Source: Rhizobium sp. FY34
Lineage (GTDB): Bacteria; Pseudomonadota; Alphaproteobacteria; Rhizobiales; Rhizobiaceae
NCBI RefSeq assembly: GCF_005222845.1
Contig: NZ_STFZ01000031.1
Span: 1 to 64,000 of the forward strand
Length of the DNA stretch: 64,000 nucleotides
Direction: 5' to 3'
Every line of letters begins with the position of its first letter. The stretch's first letter is position 1. The position numbers were made by a program, and so were the translations under genes. The notes below the pieces were generated by a model. That model did not search any database. It worked only from the letters and a program-made list of their open reading frames with translations, and had not been told where the DNA came from. Of the stretch, positions 46,648-56,307 are shown one piece after another.

Positions 46648-47304
46648 TCAATCGACCGGCAGGGCATCGCGTCGCATGACATTGGCATAATAGGCCCAGA
46701 ACAGCCGCGCCGCGACCGCACGCCGGGGGCTCCAGCGCCGGGCAATCTCATCCACCCGTGCCGGTGGCGGTCGCTCGTTGAGGCACAGCGCATGACCCAC
46801 GGCTGCCCTCAGCGCCACGTCGCCCGAGGGAAAGATATCCGGGGCACCAAGACAGAACATCAGATAGACTTCGGCCGTCCAGGCACCGATGCCTTTCAGT
46901 GCCCTTAACCGAGAGAGCGCCTCTTCCTGGCTGAGACTGGCCAGGGCATCAAGATCAAGCTCTCCATCCACGATTGCCCGTGCCAGGCCTTCCAGCGTTG
47001 CCGCCTTGGCGCGCGACAGGCCAAAACCCGCCACGACCTCCGGCCCGTGGGCGAGATAGTCGGCAGGCGTCATCGGACCAGCTTGGGTGATGCGCTGCCA
47101 GATGGCGCTGGCACTCGCCTTTGAGATCATCTGCGACACGATGATCTGCGACAGGCCGGCAAAACCGGGTGGAGAAAGCCGCAGCGGCACCGGACCAGCC
47201 GCCTTGACAATCGGCTCAAGGCTGGGATCGAGGCGGATGAGTGCGCCAAGCCCTTCGACAATATCGGCCTGCGCACGTATCAGCAGCATCGCAAAAATCC
47301 CCAT
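46648..47304 (-). CDS. DNA-3-methyladenine glycosylase II (AlkA-like)
   Basis: The 218-residue protein is a helix-hairpin-helix base-excision glycosylase that removes alkylated bases. The hairpin and catalytic region reads LKGIGAWTAEVYLMFCLG followed by FPSGDVALRAAVG near residue 160, where the Asp is catalytic. It lacks the N-terminal extra domain of E. coli AlkA, matching the shorter type common in alphaproteobacteria. An alternative start lies five codons downstream. Its start almost touches that of the divergent gluQ gene, so their promoters overlap. Confidence 0.88.
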   Translation of the reverse strand: MGIFAMLLIRAQADIVEGLGALIRLDPSLEPIVKAAGPVPLRLSPPGFAGLSQIIVSQMISKASASAIWQRITQAGPMTPADYLAHGPEVVAGFGLSRAKAATLEGLARAIVDGELDLDALASLSQEEALSRLRALKGIGAWTAEVYLMFCLGAPDIFPSGDVALRAAVGHALCLNERPPPARVDEIARRWSPRRAVAARLFWAYYANVMRRDALPVD

Positions 47305-47322
47305 TTCGTGGCAAAAGAAACC

Positions 47323-48204
47323 ATGCCCTCACGCCCGCGTCAAAAACCCGTCTTTCGCTTTGCACCCAGCCCGAATGGTTTCCTGCATCTGGGCCATGCT
47401 CTATCGGCGCTGATCAACCAGAAAATGGCGCAGCAGGCAGATGGTCGGTTGCTGCTGCGGATCGAGGATATTGACCAGACGCGCTGCCGGCCGGATTTCG
47501 AGGCGGAATTCTACCGCGACCTTGCCTGGATCGGCCTTGCCTGGGAAGAGCCGGTGCGCCGCCAGTCGGAGCATCTGGCAGATTATGCGGCGGCACTTCG
47601 GCAGTTAGAGGATAGGGGTCTGATCTACCCGGCCTTCCTGACACGCAGCGAAGTGAAGGCGCGTGTCACAGAAGCTGAAGGTGATGGGCAAGCCTGGCCG
47701 CGTGATCCGGATGGAGCACCCCTTTATCCGGCCGATGACCGCGAACGCGGCGAGAAGGAGCGCCGGCAGCTTCTTTCCAGCGGCCTTCGCCATGCGCTGC
47801 GACTCGACATGGCAAAGGCGCTGACGCTCGTTGGCCAGTCTCTTACCTGGCAAGAGACCGGCGATGGCGAGACGGGAACCATTGCCGCCGATGCCGCAAG
47901 CTGGGGCGATGTCATCCTGTCGCGCTCGGATGCGCCCTCCAGCTATCATCTGTCCGTCGTCGTGGATGACGCGGCTCAGGGCGTCACGCATGTGGTGCGG
48001 GGTCTCGACCTCTATCATGCAACCGCCGTTCACCGTCTGCTGCAAGAGCTTTTGGGCCTTTCCGCGCCGCTCTACCATCACCACCGCCTGATCCTCGGCA
48101 GCGACGGTCGCAAACTGTCCAAAAGCGAGGGCGCGACCGGGCTTGCCGCCCTGCGGGCAGCGGGCCGCTCACCGGCGGATATTGGCCGCCTGCTGGGGCT
48201 CTGA
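47323..48204 (+). CDS. gluQ: Glutamyl-Q tRNA(Asp) synthetase
   Basis: GluQRS glutamylates the queuosine base in tRNA(Asp) rather than charging a tRNA end. It is a truncated GluRS of 293 residues with no anticodon-binding domain. The HIGH motif is HLGH in RFAPSPNGFLHLGHALS near residue 20. The KMSKS motif is KLSKSEG near 270. A GTG five codons upstream is an alternative start. The expected zinc-ligand Cys residues are not visible. Its 3' end overlaps the convergent YihY-family gene by 36 bases. Confidence 0.92.
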   Translation: MPSRPRQKPVFRFAPSPNGFLHLGHALSALINQKMAQQADGRLLLRIEDIDQTRCRPDFEAEFYRDLAWIGLAWEEPVRRQSEHLADYAAALRQLEDRGLIYPAFLTRSEVKARVTEAEGDGQAWPRDPDGAPLYPADDRERGEKERRQLLSSGLRHALRLDMAKALTLVGQSLTWQETGDGETGTIAADAASWGDVILSRSDAPSSYHLSVVVDDAAQGVTHVVRGLDLYHATAVHRLLQELLGLSAPLYHHHRLILGSDGRKLSKSEGATGLAALRAAGRSPADIGRLLGL

Positions 48205-49167
48205 TGGCGCTGGATCAATAGGGGGCTCGCCGCGATCAGCGCGGCGGCGACCGCGATAGGATCGCGAAGCCACGGAAAACACGCGATATTTCATCAATGC
48301 CGCATTGATTTCGGCACCCAGCATGAAGATCACCCCGACCATATACAGAAACACCAGCACGATCATCACCGAGGCCAGCCCCGCATAGGTGGCCGCATAG
48401 GTGGCAAAGGTGCTCAGATAGAAGGCAAAGATCAGCGCAAATCCGCTCCAGCAGATCAGCGTCAGGAAGATGCCGGGCAGGATATCGATGATGCGCCGGT
48501 TTCCGGCCGGCAGCCATTTGTGGCACACAATCAGACCGACGAAAAGAACGACACCGGTGCCGAGCAGACCAAAGCTTGAAATGCTCGACAGCTCATCCTG
48601 CAGCCAGGGCAGATGCGAACCGGCAAAGCGCACGGCAATCGGCACCGCCACCAGCACGATGCTGATGGCCGCAAAGATGACGACGGCGGCAATGACATAG
48701 CCAAGGCTGGCAAGACGCGTCACATACCAGGCGCGCGTTTCAGGCACCCGATAGGCCCGGTTGAGCGAAATGCGCAGCGCCTCCACACCGTTTGAGGCAA
48801 AATAGGCAGCCGCCAGCACCGAGACGGTCAACAGACCGCCACGCGGAATTTCCAGCACCCGACGCACTTCATTGGCCAGCGGCTCGGCAATTTCCGACGG
48901 CCAGGTGTCAAACAGCAAATGCACGGTGGTTGCGGAAAAGCTGCTGGCACCAAGAAAGCTTGCAAGGGCCGTGCCGAAGATGAGGAATGGAAACAGCGCC
49001 AGGAGCCCCGAAAGCGCCACATGGCTCGCCAAGGCCCAGCCATCGTCATCGTTGAAATGACAGTAAGCATCATAGAAGACTTTGAAGGCGAGCCGGTGCC
49101 AGCGTATTTTCAGTCTTGCTTCGGCCAATGGGAACTCCGTTGTCACTCCGCCTGAAATATGGGACAC
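48169..49167 (-). CDS. YihY/virulence factor BrkB family membrane protein
   Basis: The protein of up to 332 residues has about six hydrophobic segments. Family traits are the early DDDGWALASHVALSGLLALFPF (split across residues 41-62), the EALRISLNRAYRV segment near 132, and LVFLYMVGVIFMLGAEINAAL near 285. It was once called RNase BN but is not a nuclease; transport function is not established. The C-terminal 30 residues are basic then Pro-rich and overlap gluQ. The GTG start at 49167 is weakly supported; start sites slightly downstream are possible. Confidence 0.87.
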   Translation of the reverse strand: MSHISGGVTTEFPLAEARLKIRWHRLAFKVFYDAYCHFNDDDGWALASHVALSGLLALFPFLIFGTALASFLGASSFSATTVHLLFDTWPSEIAEPLANEVRRVLEIPRGGLLTVSVLAAAYFASNGVEALRISLNRAYRVPETRAWYVTRLASLGYVIAAVVIFAAISIVLVAVPIAVRFAGSHLPWLQDELSSISSFGLLGTGVVLFVGLIVCHKWLPAGNRRIIDILPGIFLTLICWSGFALIFAFYLSTFATYAATYAGLASVMIVLVFLYMVGVIFMLGAEINAALMKYRVFSVASRSYRGRRRADRGEPPIDPAPSEPQQAANIRR

Positions 49168-49193
49168 GCGAATGGGTTTTACAGGGAGGCGAC

Positions 49194-50027
49194 ATGACGG
49201 AACAGCGTAGCATTGTCATCACGGGTTGCTCTTCCGGCATCGGCGCTTATAGCGCCCGCGCCCTGAAGAAGGAAGGCTGGCGGGTGTTTGCAACAGTGCG
49301 CAAGCCCGAAGATCTGGCAGCGCTCGAGGCCGACGGGCTGGAGGCCCTCATCCTGGACTATACGAGGCAGGACACAATCGATGCGCTGGTGGCCGAGGTG
49401 ACACGCCGCACTGGTGGACGGATCCACGCCCTGTTTAACAATGGCGCCTATGGACAGCCGGGGGCGGTGGAAGACTTAAAGACCGACGTGCTGCGCCTGC
49501 AATTCGAGACGAATTTCTTCGGCTGGCATGAATTGACGCGGCAGATCATCCCCCTGATGCGCGCTCAAGGCCATGGCCGCATCGTGCAATGCTCGTCGAT
49601 CCTCGGTCTCGTACCCTATCGCTATCGCGGCGCCTACAATGCTTCCAAGCACGCCATCGAGGGTTTGAGCGTCACGCTTCGCATGGAACTCGACGGATCA
49701 GGTATCTTTGTCAGCCTTATCGAGCCCGGACCCATCGAGACCCGCTTTACCGCCAATGCGCTCAAAAGCTTCCATGAGCATGTTGATATCGATAATTCCG
49801 CGCATGCGCATCAATACCAGCGCCAATTGGCAAGGCTTGATGGTTCCGGGCCGATCAACAAGCACAAGCTGGGACCAGAGGCCGTGCATCAGGTTCTGGT
49901 CCATGCGCTGAACGCCAAGCGGCCGAAACCCCATTACCTGGTGACGAAACCGGCAAAACAGGGCGTGCTGCTGAAGCGTCTGCTACCCTCAGATCTGTTC
50001 TACCGCCTACTGCGTAAGATCGACTGA
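49194..50027 (+). CDS. Short-chain dehydrogenase/reductase (SDR) family oxidoreductase
   Basis: The 277-residue protein is a classical SDR. NAD(P) binding is shown by VITGCSSGIGAYSA near residue 9, the NNGAYG motif near 83, and the catalytic Ser (CSSILG near 135) and YNASK near 148-152. After the core it has a C-terminal extension (KPHYLVTKPAKQGVLLKRLL). GGGAGG stands five bases before the ATG. The substrate cannot be inferred. Confidence 0.9.
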   Translation: MTEQRSIVITGCSSGIGAYSARALKKEGWRVFATVRKPEDLAALEADGLEALILDYTRQDTIDALVAEVTRRTGGRIHALFNNGAYGQPGAVEDLKTDVLRLQFETNFFGWHELTRQIIPLMRAQGHGRIVQCSSILGLVPYRYRGAYNASKHAIEGLSVTLRMELDGSGIFVSLIEPGPIETRFTANALKSFHEHVDIDNSAHAHQYQRQLARLDGSGPINKHKLGPEAVHQVLVHALNAKRPKPHYLVTKPAKQGVLLKRLLPSDLFYRLLRKID

Positions 50028-50048
50028 CACATCCAAAAAGGTACTTTC

Positions 50049-50246
50049 ATGTCCAGCTTCACCACCCTTTTGGCCCTCATCGTGATGGGGCTCGTGGTTC
50101 TTGTGCTGATCCGCGGCCTCTTCAACATGCTGAAGGGCACGGACGGCAACAAATCCAACAAACTCATGCAATTGCGCCTGCTGCTGCAGGCGGTGGCGAT
50201 CGGCCTGATCATGCTCACCCTTTGGCTGACCGGCGGAGGACGCTGA
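50049..50246 (+). CDS. Twin transmembrane protein (HIG1-domain-like)
   Basis: The 65-residue protein has two membrane segments: LLALIVMGLVVLVLIRGLF near 7-25 and LLLQAVAIGLIMLTLWL near 44-60, joined by a short positive loop (MLKGTDGNKSNKLMQLR). This matches the small HIG1/twin-transmembrane family of alphaproteobacteria, related to mitochondrial respiratory supercomplex factors. AAGG precedes the ATG. It ends two bases before the cobalamin adenosyltransferase gene, so the two are surely co-transcribed. Confidence 0.88.
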   Translation: MSSFTTLLALIVMGLVVLVLIRGLFNMLKGTDGNKSNKLMQLRLLLQAVAIGLIMLTLWLTGGGR

Positions 50247-50248
50247 CC

Positions 50249-50827
50249 ATGGTAAAACTCAACAAGATCTACACCCGCACCGGCGATGATGGCACGACCG
50301 CGCTGGTCACAGGCCCGCGCCGCGTGAAGCACGATCTGCGCGTCGATAGCTATGGCACGGTGGACGAAACCAATTCCGTGATTGGCGTGGCGCGTCTGAC
50401 AACCGGTTCGATGGCCGAACTCGATGGCATGCTGTTTCGCATCCAGAACGATCTCTTTGATCTCGGCGCGGATCTCGCAACGCCGGACACAGGCGAAAAG
50501 GTGGAATGGGAGCCACTGCGCATCGTCCAGTCGCAGGTCGACCGGCTCGAAAGCGAGATAGACACACTGAACGCCCATCTTGATCCGCTGACCTCATTTG
50601 TCCTGCCGGGCGGCTCGCCGGCTGCCGCGCATCTGCATGTGGCACGCACCGTGTCGCGCCGGGCTGAGCGCCTGATGGTGGAACTTTCCAAGGTCGATGG
50701 CGAAGTGGTTGCCGCACCGGCACTGAAATACATCAACCGCCTGTCGGACTTCCTGTTCGTCGCGGCCCGCTATGCCAATGGCGGTGGCAAGGCCGATATC
50801 CTCTGGGTGCCGGGCAAGAACAGGTAA
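50249..50827 (+). CDS. Cob(I)alamin adenosyltransferase, PduO type
   Basis: This enzyme transfers adenosyl from ATP to cob(I)alamin, producing coenzyme B12. The 192-residue protein has the PduO-type ATP loop KIYTRTGDDGTTALV at residues 6-20, the conserved VDSYGTVDETNSVIG, and the family signature FVLPGGSPAAAHLHVART followed by RRAERLM. It lies in a short plus-strand run with the twin transmembrane gene and the broken rhomboid gene. Confidence 0.94.
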   Translation: MVKLNKIYTRTGDDGTTALVTGPRRVKHDLRVDSYGTVDETNSVIGVARLTTGSMAELDGMLFRIQNDLFDLGADLATPDTGEKVEWEPLRIVQSQVDRLESEIDTLNAHLDPLTSFVLPGGSPAAAHLHVARTVSRRAERLMVELSKVDGEVVAAPALKYINRLSDFLFVAARYANGGGKADILWVPGKNR

Positions 50828-50875
50828 TAGCAGCCAGTCCACACAACAGAGAGAGCGGAGCGATCCGAGAGCCCG

Positions 50876-51592
50876 ATGTTCATTCCGCTCTACGACGTCA
50901 ACCATCTGAAGCATATCAAGCTGCAATATGTGACGATCGGGCTGATCCTGGTCAATGTTGTCATCTGACTGCTGACTTGGCTTGTGCCATCGCAGGCCGA
51001 TGACCTGGCCACGATCATGCTGGGCTTCATTCCGGCAGTGGCCTTCGAGCATGCCATACTGCCGCCAGCCTTGGATTTCGTGCCGCAGGAGGCAACCTTC
51101 GTCACCTATGCCTTCCTGCATATCGATGTCTGGCACCTTGCCTCCAACATGGTATTCCTCTGGGTGTTCGGCGATAATGTCGAAGATGCCCTGGGTCATT
51201 TTCGGTTTCTGGTCTTCTATCTTCTCTGTGCAGCAGCCGGAGCGCTGTTTCACGGCCTGATTGACCCCGTCTCGGAAGGCCCGCTGATCGGCGCATCCGG
51301 CGCCGTATCCGGCATTGTCGCCGCCTATCTTCTGCTGCATCCACGCGTGCGCCTGTGGACGCTGGTGTTCTTCCGCATTCCCCTGCCGCTGCCGGCCTTC
51401 GTGCCGCTGATCCTGTGGGTCGGTCAGCAGTTCGTCATGCTCGCTCTCGATATGCAGGGCATGATTTCCTGGGGCGCGCATGTCGGTGGAATTCTCGCTG
51501 GCGCTGTCCTCGTCGTCTTCATGCGCCGCAAGGATGTGCCGCTATTTGACCGGAAAGTGGTTGCCCCACGCGCCGTCGAGCTTTCCGACTGA
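50876..51592 (+). pseudogene. Rhomboid family intramembrane serine protease interrupted by in-frame TGA
   Basis: From the ATG at 50876 the frame reads MFIPLYDVNHLKHIKLQYVT and is open for 30 codons, then meets TGA at 50966-50968, then continues open to the stop at 51592. Family members normally have Trp (TGG) at this place in the first membrane helix, so a single G-to-A change explains it. The rest is intact: catalytic Ser in IGASGAVSGIV, His in GAHVGGILAG. A GTG at 50984 could start a 202-residue protein lacking the first helix. It could be a pseudogene, a sequencing error, or a read-through case. Confidence 0.8.
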
Positions 51593-51760
51593 CACCCGCC
51601 TGTCTCCTTTCAGGAATGGGGGCATGACGAAATGGCACCGGCAAAAACCTGAAAACTCTTTGTGTTCGGTCTAAAAATGCGTATCCATGTCGCCCATTGA
51701 CAATCGGCGGATTGGGAGACGCCGCATTTTCCCAATTGGTTTCATCTGAGGAAGGAAGTC

Positions 51761-52510
51761 ATGAAAATTCTGGTGCCTGTTAAGCGGGTAGTTGATTACA
51801 ACGTGAAAATCCGCGTCAAGGCGGACGGCACGGGCGTGGAACTCGCCAATGTGAAAATGTCGATGAACCCGTTCGACGAGATTTCCGTGGAGGAGGCGCT
51901 ACGTCTCAAGGAAGCTGGCCAGGCAGACGAGATCGTCATCGTTTCGATCGGTCCAGCCAAGGCCGAAGAGACGATCCGCACGGCGCTTGCCATGGGCGCG
52001 GATCGCGGCATCCTCATCGAAACCGAGGAGCAGGTCGAACCGCTGGCCGTTGCCAAGCTGTTGAAGGGCGTGGTCGATGCGGAAAATCCGGGTCTTGTCA
52101 TTCTGGGCAAGCAGGCGATCGACGACGACAGCAACCAGACCGGCCAGATGCTTGCCGCCCTTCTCAAATGGGGCCAGGCCACTTTCGCATCGAAGATCGA
52201 GCTCGGCGATGCCACAGCCAAGGTCACCCGCGAAGTCGATGGCGGTCTTCAGACCATCGACGTGAAACTGCCGGCGATCGTGACGACGGACCTGCGCTTG
52301 AACGAGCCGCGCTATGCCTCGCTGCCCAATATCATGAAGGCCAAGAAGAAGCCGCTCGATAAGAAGAGCCCGGCCGATTTCGGCGTCGATATCGCGCCGC
52401 GCCTCAAGGTGCTGAAGACCGAGGAGCCGGGTGGCCGCAAGGCTGGCATCAAGGTGGCATCCGTGGCCGAACTGGTCGACAAGCTGAAAAACGAAGCTGG
52501 CGTTCTTTGA
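51761..52510 (+). CDS. etfB: Electron transfer flavoprotein beta subunit
   Basis: EtfB holds AMP and pairs with EtfA to carry electrons from acyl-CoA dehydrogenases to the quinone pool. The 249-residue length is usual. Family landmarks are the opening [20 protein letters not shown], the AMP-site region [18 protein letters not shown] near 110-127, and the ETF-QO recognition loop region around [20 protein letters not shown] near 180-199. GGAAGGA lies six bases before the ATG. It precedes etfA by 25 bases. Confidence 0.96.
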   Translation: MKILVPVKRVVDYNVKIRVKADGTGVELANVKMSMNPFDEISVEEALRLKEAGQADEIVIVSIGPAKAEETIRTALAMGADRGILIETEEQVEPLAVAKLLKGVVDAENPGLVILGKQAIDDDSNQTGQMLAALLKWGQATFASKIELGDATAKVTREVDGGLQTIDVKLPAIVTTDLRLNEPRYASLPNIMKAKKKPLDKKSPADFGVDIAPRLKVLKTEEPGGRKAGIKVASVAELVDKLKNEAGVL

Positions 52511-52535
52511 GCGGACGAACAGGGAGATAATGACA

Positions 52536-53465
52536 ATGGCAATTCTTCTTCTTGCTGAACATGACGGCACGACCGTCTCGGATCAGACCGCCAAGGCGCT
52601 GACAGCTGCTGTAAAGATCGGCGGCGATGTGCATGTTCTGGTGGCGGGCGCCAGCGCGCAGGCCGCAGCAGAGGCCGCCGCAAAGCTTTCGGGCGTTGCC
52701 AAGGTTCTATTGGCCGAGGATGCCTCGCTTGCCAATAATCTGGCCGAACCGCTCGCCGATCTCATTGTGTCGCTGTCAGGCGCCTATGATGTGGTGATCG
52801 CGCCGGCAACCGCCTCGGCCAAGAATGTCATGCCGCGCGTCGCAGCACTTCTCGACGTGATGCAGGTCTCGGAAATCATCGAGGTGATTTCCGCCGATAC
52901 GTTCAAGCGCCCGATCTATGCCGGCAATGCCCTTCAGACGGTGCAGTCTACCGACGCCAAAAAGGTGATTACCGTGCGCACGGCATCCTTTGCCGCTGCC
53001 GAAGCGAATGGCTCGGCCGCTGTTGAGAGCATTTCCGCTGTCGCGAATCCGGGTCTTTCGGCCTTCGTCGGCGATGCACTGTCGTCTTCGGACCGCCCGG
53101 AACTCACCTCTGCCAAGATCATCGTATCGGGCGGTCGTGCACTTGGTTCCTCGGAAAAGTTCCAGGAGGTCATCCTGCCGCTCGCCGACAAGCTCGGCGC
53201 TGCCGTCGGTGCATCGCGCGCCGCCGTCGATGCCGGCTATGCGCCGAACGACTGGCAGGTCGGCCAGACCGGCAAGGTCGTCGCACCGGATCTTTATGTG
53301 GCCGTCGGCATTTCCGGCGCCATCCAGCATCTTGCCGGTATGAAGGATTCCAAAGTCATCGTGGCGATCAACAAGGATGAGGAAGCGCCGATCTTCCAGG
53401 TGGCCGATTATGGCCTGGTGGGCGATCTCTTCCAGATCCTGCCGGAGCTTGAAAAGGCTCTCTGA
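52536..53465 (+). CDS. etfA: Electron transfer flavoprotein alpha subunit
   Basis: EtfA carries the FAD of the electron transfer flavoprotein. The 309-residue protein starts [15 protein letters not shown] is nine bases ahead, better than an ATG two codons earlier. The C-terminal FAD-binding domain shows [15 protein letters not shown] near 192, [19 protein letters not shown] near 228, and [16 protein letters not shown] near 256-271. It ends the etfBA operon, which has a strong terminator. Confidence 0.96.
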   Translation: MAILLLAEHDGTTVSDQTAKALTAAVKIGGDVHVLVAGASAQAAAEAAAKLSGVAKVLLAEDASLANNLAEPLADLIVSLSGAYDVVIAPATASAKNVMPRVAALLDVMQVSEIIEVISADTFKRPIYAGNALQTVQSTDAKKVITVRTASFAAAEANGSAAVESISAVANPGLSAFVGDALSSSDRPELTSAKIIVSGGRALGSSEKFQEVILPLADKLGAAVGASRAAVDAGYAPNDWQVGQTGKVVAPDLYVAVGISGAIQHLAGMKDSKVIVAINKDEEAPIFQVADYGLVGDLFQILPELEKAL

Positions 53466-53488
53466 GCCGAAAAACCGCTTTCAACAGC

Positions 53489-53518
53489 AAAGGCCGCGTC
53501 GCATCTGACGCGGCCTTT
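53489..53518. terminator. Bidirectional terminator between etfA and the chemoreceptor gene
   Basis: AAAGGCCGCGTC and GACGCGGCCTTT pair perfectly over 12 bases with a six-base loop (GCATCT). The A-run on one side and T-run on the other let it work in both directions between the convergent genes. Confidence 0.88.
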
Positions 53519-53545
53519 CGCTTATCTACCAAAGACAATCTCTGC

Positions 53546-56008
53546 TCAGAACTCTTCCCAGTTCTGCTCTCCGGGCTTGCCCCCGCCCGTCCCTGTCGCC
53601 TTCTGCAGACCGGCGGCAACCTTACCCAACAAAGCATGGGCAGGTGAGGCAACCTGACGGCTGCTTTTGTCTGCGGGTTTGATCGGGGCCGCGTTACGGG
53701 CCACCGGCGCAGCCGGGCGTGGCGCAACCGATACCGGCAAAGGCCGGTCGCTGGACATAGGCTGACCGACCGGGGCACCCTCGCCCAGCCGGAACTGGCC
53801 GACAAGACCGGACAAGCTCTGCGCATCGCGTGTCAGCTTCGACATATCGGAATTGGTGCGCTCCGCCATCTGCGAATTCTGCTGCGTGGTATTTTCCATC
53901 TGGCGGATGGCCGTGGAAATTTCCCGGACGCTTTCCGATTGCTCGCCGGCCGCGTCCGCGATGGAGGAAATCTGGTCGTTGATCTGTGACACTTGGCCAG
54001 CGATTTCACCGAGAGCCGAACCGGTATTCTGCACCAGATCGACGCCGGTCTTCACCGCTTCGGTGGATTTGGCAATCAGTGCCTTGATTTCGCGCGCAGC
54101 CTGTGCCGAACGTTGTGCAAGTTCACGCACTTCTTGAGCCACGACCGCAAAGCCCTTGCCCGCCTCGCCGGCACGCGCTGCCTCGACACCGGCATTCAGC
54201 GCCAGAAGGTTTGTCTGGAAGGCGATCTCGTCAATCACGTTGATGATCTGCGAGATTTCCTTGGATGCCGCCTCGATACGGCTCATGGCATCGACCGCCG
54301 AGCTGACGATATTGCCGGAACGATCCGTGGAAGTCTTCGTCTCGGCCACCATCTTGCGGGCATTGGCCGCCCGTTCGGTGGACAGCCGTATCGCATCCAT
54401 GATCTGCGTGATGACGGCCGACGTCTGCTCGATGGCCGCCGCCTGCTGTTCGGAACGGCGCGACAGGTCATCGGTCGCCGATACCATGCCGGTGGCCGTA
54501 TCGGTGATCGAGGCCGTGCTGCCGGACACCTGCTGCATGGTGCTGGCCAGATTGTGAAGGGACTGGTTGAAATCTGTGCGTAGCCGGTCAAGCCCTTCCA
54601 TGAAGGGCGTATGGATCGTGGCCGTCAGATCGCCAGAGGCCAGCCGTTGCAGGCCGGCGCCTAGAATTTCGACTGTCTGCTGCAGGCGCTGGGTTTCTTC
54701 CAGACGGGCAGATTCGCGGGCCTGGCGCTCGGATTCGGACAGCGAACGATCGCGTTCCGCCTGTGTCTGCAGCCGGGTCTTTTCAATCGCGGCATCCCGG
54801 AACACGGCAACGGAGCGCACCATGTCGCCGATCTCGTCCTTGCGCGTCTCGCCCTTCAACTCGATCGTGGTATCGCCGCCGGCAAGCCGGCTCATCGCCA
54901 CCACAAGTTCGCGGATCGGGCCGGTAATGCTGCGCGAAAACAACACGGCGGCGACAATGGCGGCCACGACAATCGCGATCGCCATGAAAAGAATGGTGTT
55001 GCGCAAATCGACAAGGCTTGCCAGCGCCTCATCCTCGGCCATAGCTGCAACCACGGCCCAGCGATGACCTCCAAAGCTCAGCGGCGATGCGGCGGCATAG
55101 TGCGCGGCGTCGTGATAGGCTTCCAGCATGCCCGCCGTCTGACCACCGGCCAGCGCATCCTTGACCACCGGTGCATCGATTTTCACCGTCAGGGCGTCGT
55201 TGGAACCGGTCAGCGCGGAATCGGTCACCACCGAGCCGGATGCATTGACGAGCAGCGTCTCGCCCGTCTGGCCAAGGCCAGTGCGGTTGCCGAACATGGC
55301 ATCAAGCCGCGCCGATGGAACGGCGACAACAATGGCGCCAACCTTGATATCCCCCATGAACAAAGGCGATGCCAGGAAGGCCGTCGCCTGTTTGGCCGGG
55401 CCATAGAGCGCGAAATCAGAAAAGGCATAGAGTTCGCGGTTCTCGCTTTCGGCCACCTGGCGGAAAGCGCCCGCAAGCGGGCTGTCCTTCAGCCCCGCAT
55501 CCGACAGAAGGTTGCCGCCATATTCTTCGTTCTTCTGCACCGAGTACATGACCGTACCCTTGGCATCGACCAGGAAGATATCGGAATAGCCGTAGCGCTG
55601 CAGCGATGCTCGCAGAGCCGGATGGTAGAGATTGTGGTTACTGTCATAGGTATCGACGCGCGCCGTATCAAGATCGAGCCGCTTGCCCACCGGGTTCGGA
55701 TTGTTGGTGATATAGCGGTCGGTCAGGGTCTGCTTGGGATTGTCGCCGAGATAGCGCCAGTCACGGCGAAACTTGTGCAGCGCCTCACCCGTAGAGGCCA
55801 CGCCGGCCAGGGCGCGAAGATTGGTGACCATGTTTTCGAAGTAGAGCTGCGCTTCGTTGCGGCGCCCATCGGCAGTCGCCTCAAGTTTCTCCATGACCTG
55901 GCTGCGCACCACCGAAGCACTTTCATAAAGGCCGGCAAAACTTGCAGCGCCAATGGAAAGAATGGCGACGATGGTGACGAAGACGGGCAGTTTCCTTGCA
56001 ATGCGCAT
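53546..56008 (-). CDS. Methyl-accepting chemotaxis protein with C-terminal CheR-tether pentapeptide
   Basis: The 820-residue chemoreceptor has a membrane segment at 8-28, a large periplasmic Cache-like sensor (about 40-330; [25 protein letters not shown]), a second membrane segment near 340-360, a HAMP region, and a long signalling coiled coil. The conserved hairpin tip is [16 protein letters not shown] near 595-610, followed by [20 protein letters not shown]. The last five residues are NWEEF, equivalent to the NWETF tether that binds CheR and CheB. It converges on etfA. The ligand is unknown. Confidence 0.94.
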   Translation of the reverse strand: MRIARKLPVFVTIVAILSIGAASFAGLYESASVVRSQVMEKLEATADGRRNEAQLYFENMVTNLRALAGVASTGEALHKFRRDWRYLGDNPKQTLTDRYITNNPNPVGKRLDLDTARVDTYDSNHNLYHPALRASLQRYGYSDIFLVDAKGTVMYSVQKNEEYGGNLLSDAGLKDSPLAGAFRQVAESENRELYAFSDFALYGPAKQATAFLASPLFMGDIKVGAIVVAVPSARLDAMFGNRTGLGQTGETLLVNASGSVVTDSALTGSNDALTVKIDAPVVKDALAGGQTAGMLEAYHDAAHYAAASPLSFGGHRWAVVAAMAEDEALASLVDLRNTILFMAIAIVVAAIVAAVLFSRSITGPIRELVVAMSRLAGGDTTIELKGETRKDEIGDMVRSVAVFRDAAIEKTRLQTQAERDRSLSESERQARESARLEETQRLQQTVEILGAGLQRLASGDLTATIHTPFMEGLDRLRTDFNQSLHNLASTMQQVSGSTASITDTATGMVSATDDLSRRSEQQAAAIEQTSAVITQIMDAIRLSTERAANARKMVAETKTSTDRSGNIVSSAVDAMSRIEAASKEISQIINVIDEIAFQTNLLALNAGVEAARAGEAGKGFAVVAQEVRELAQRSAQAAREIKALIAKSTEAVKTGVDLVQNTGSALGEIAGQVSQINDQISSIADAAGEQSESVREISTAIRQMENTTQQNSQMAERTNSDMSKLTRDAQSLSGLVGQFRLGEGAPVGQPMSSDRPLPVSVAPRPAAPVARNAAPIKPADKSSRQVASPAHALLGKVAAGLQKATGTGGGKPGEQNWEEF

Positions 56009-56307
56009 ACAGCAATCACTCCACTTCGATCAGAAAGTGACAACTTCTCGGCAAACTCCAAGACCTGTCTCTCCTCACTCCGCGCCGATGGTTACCGAAA
56101 TCGTTTAATATATATCTAAAGCCGCAAAAACCGGTTCCTCCCCAAAAGCCATACAGGGCGCTCACGGGCTATTAAGGACTGGAAAATTACGGTGATGGGC
56201 ATTATCACTTTGGAGGAAGCGCCGGGCTCACCGCCTGCGGTTCTCCGGCCAGCCTTGCAGGCACAGATGCCGCGGCTGGACCACCTCTTGATGGGAAATG
56301 GGGCGCT

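Noticed and set aside
50966-50968. Selenocysteine reading of the rhomboid TGA
   Set aside because: No SECIS-like hairpin could be recognised just downstream, and the position corresponds to Trp rather than Cys in the family; kept only as a remote possibility.
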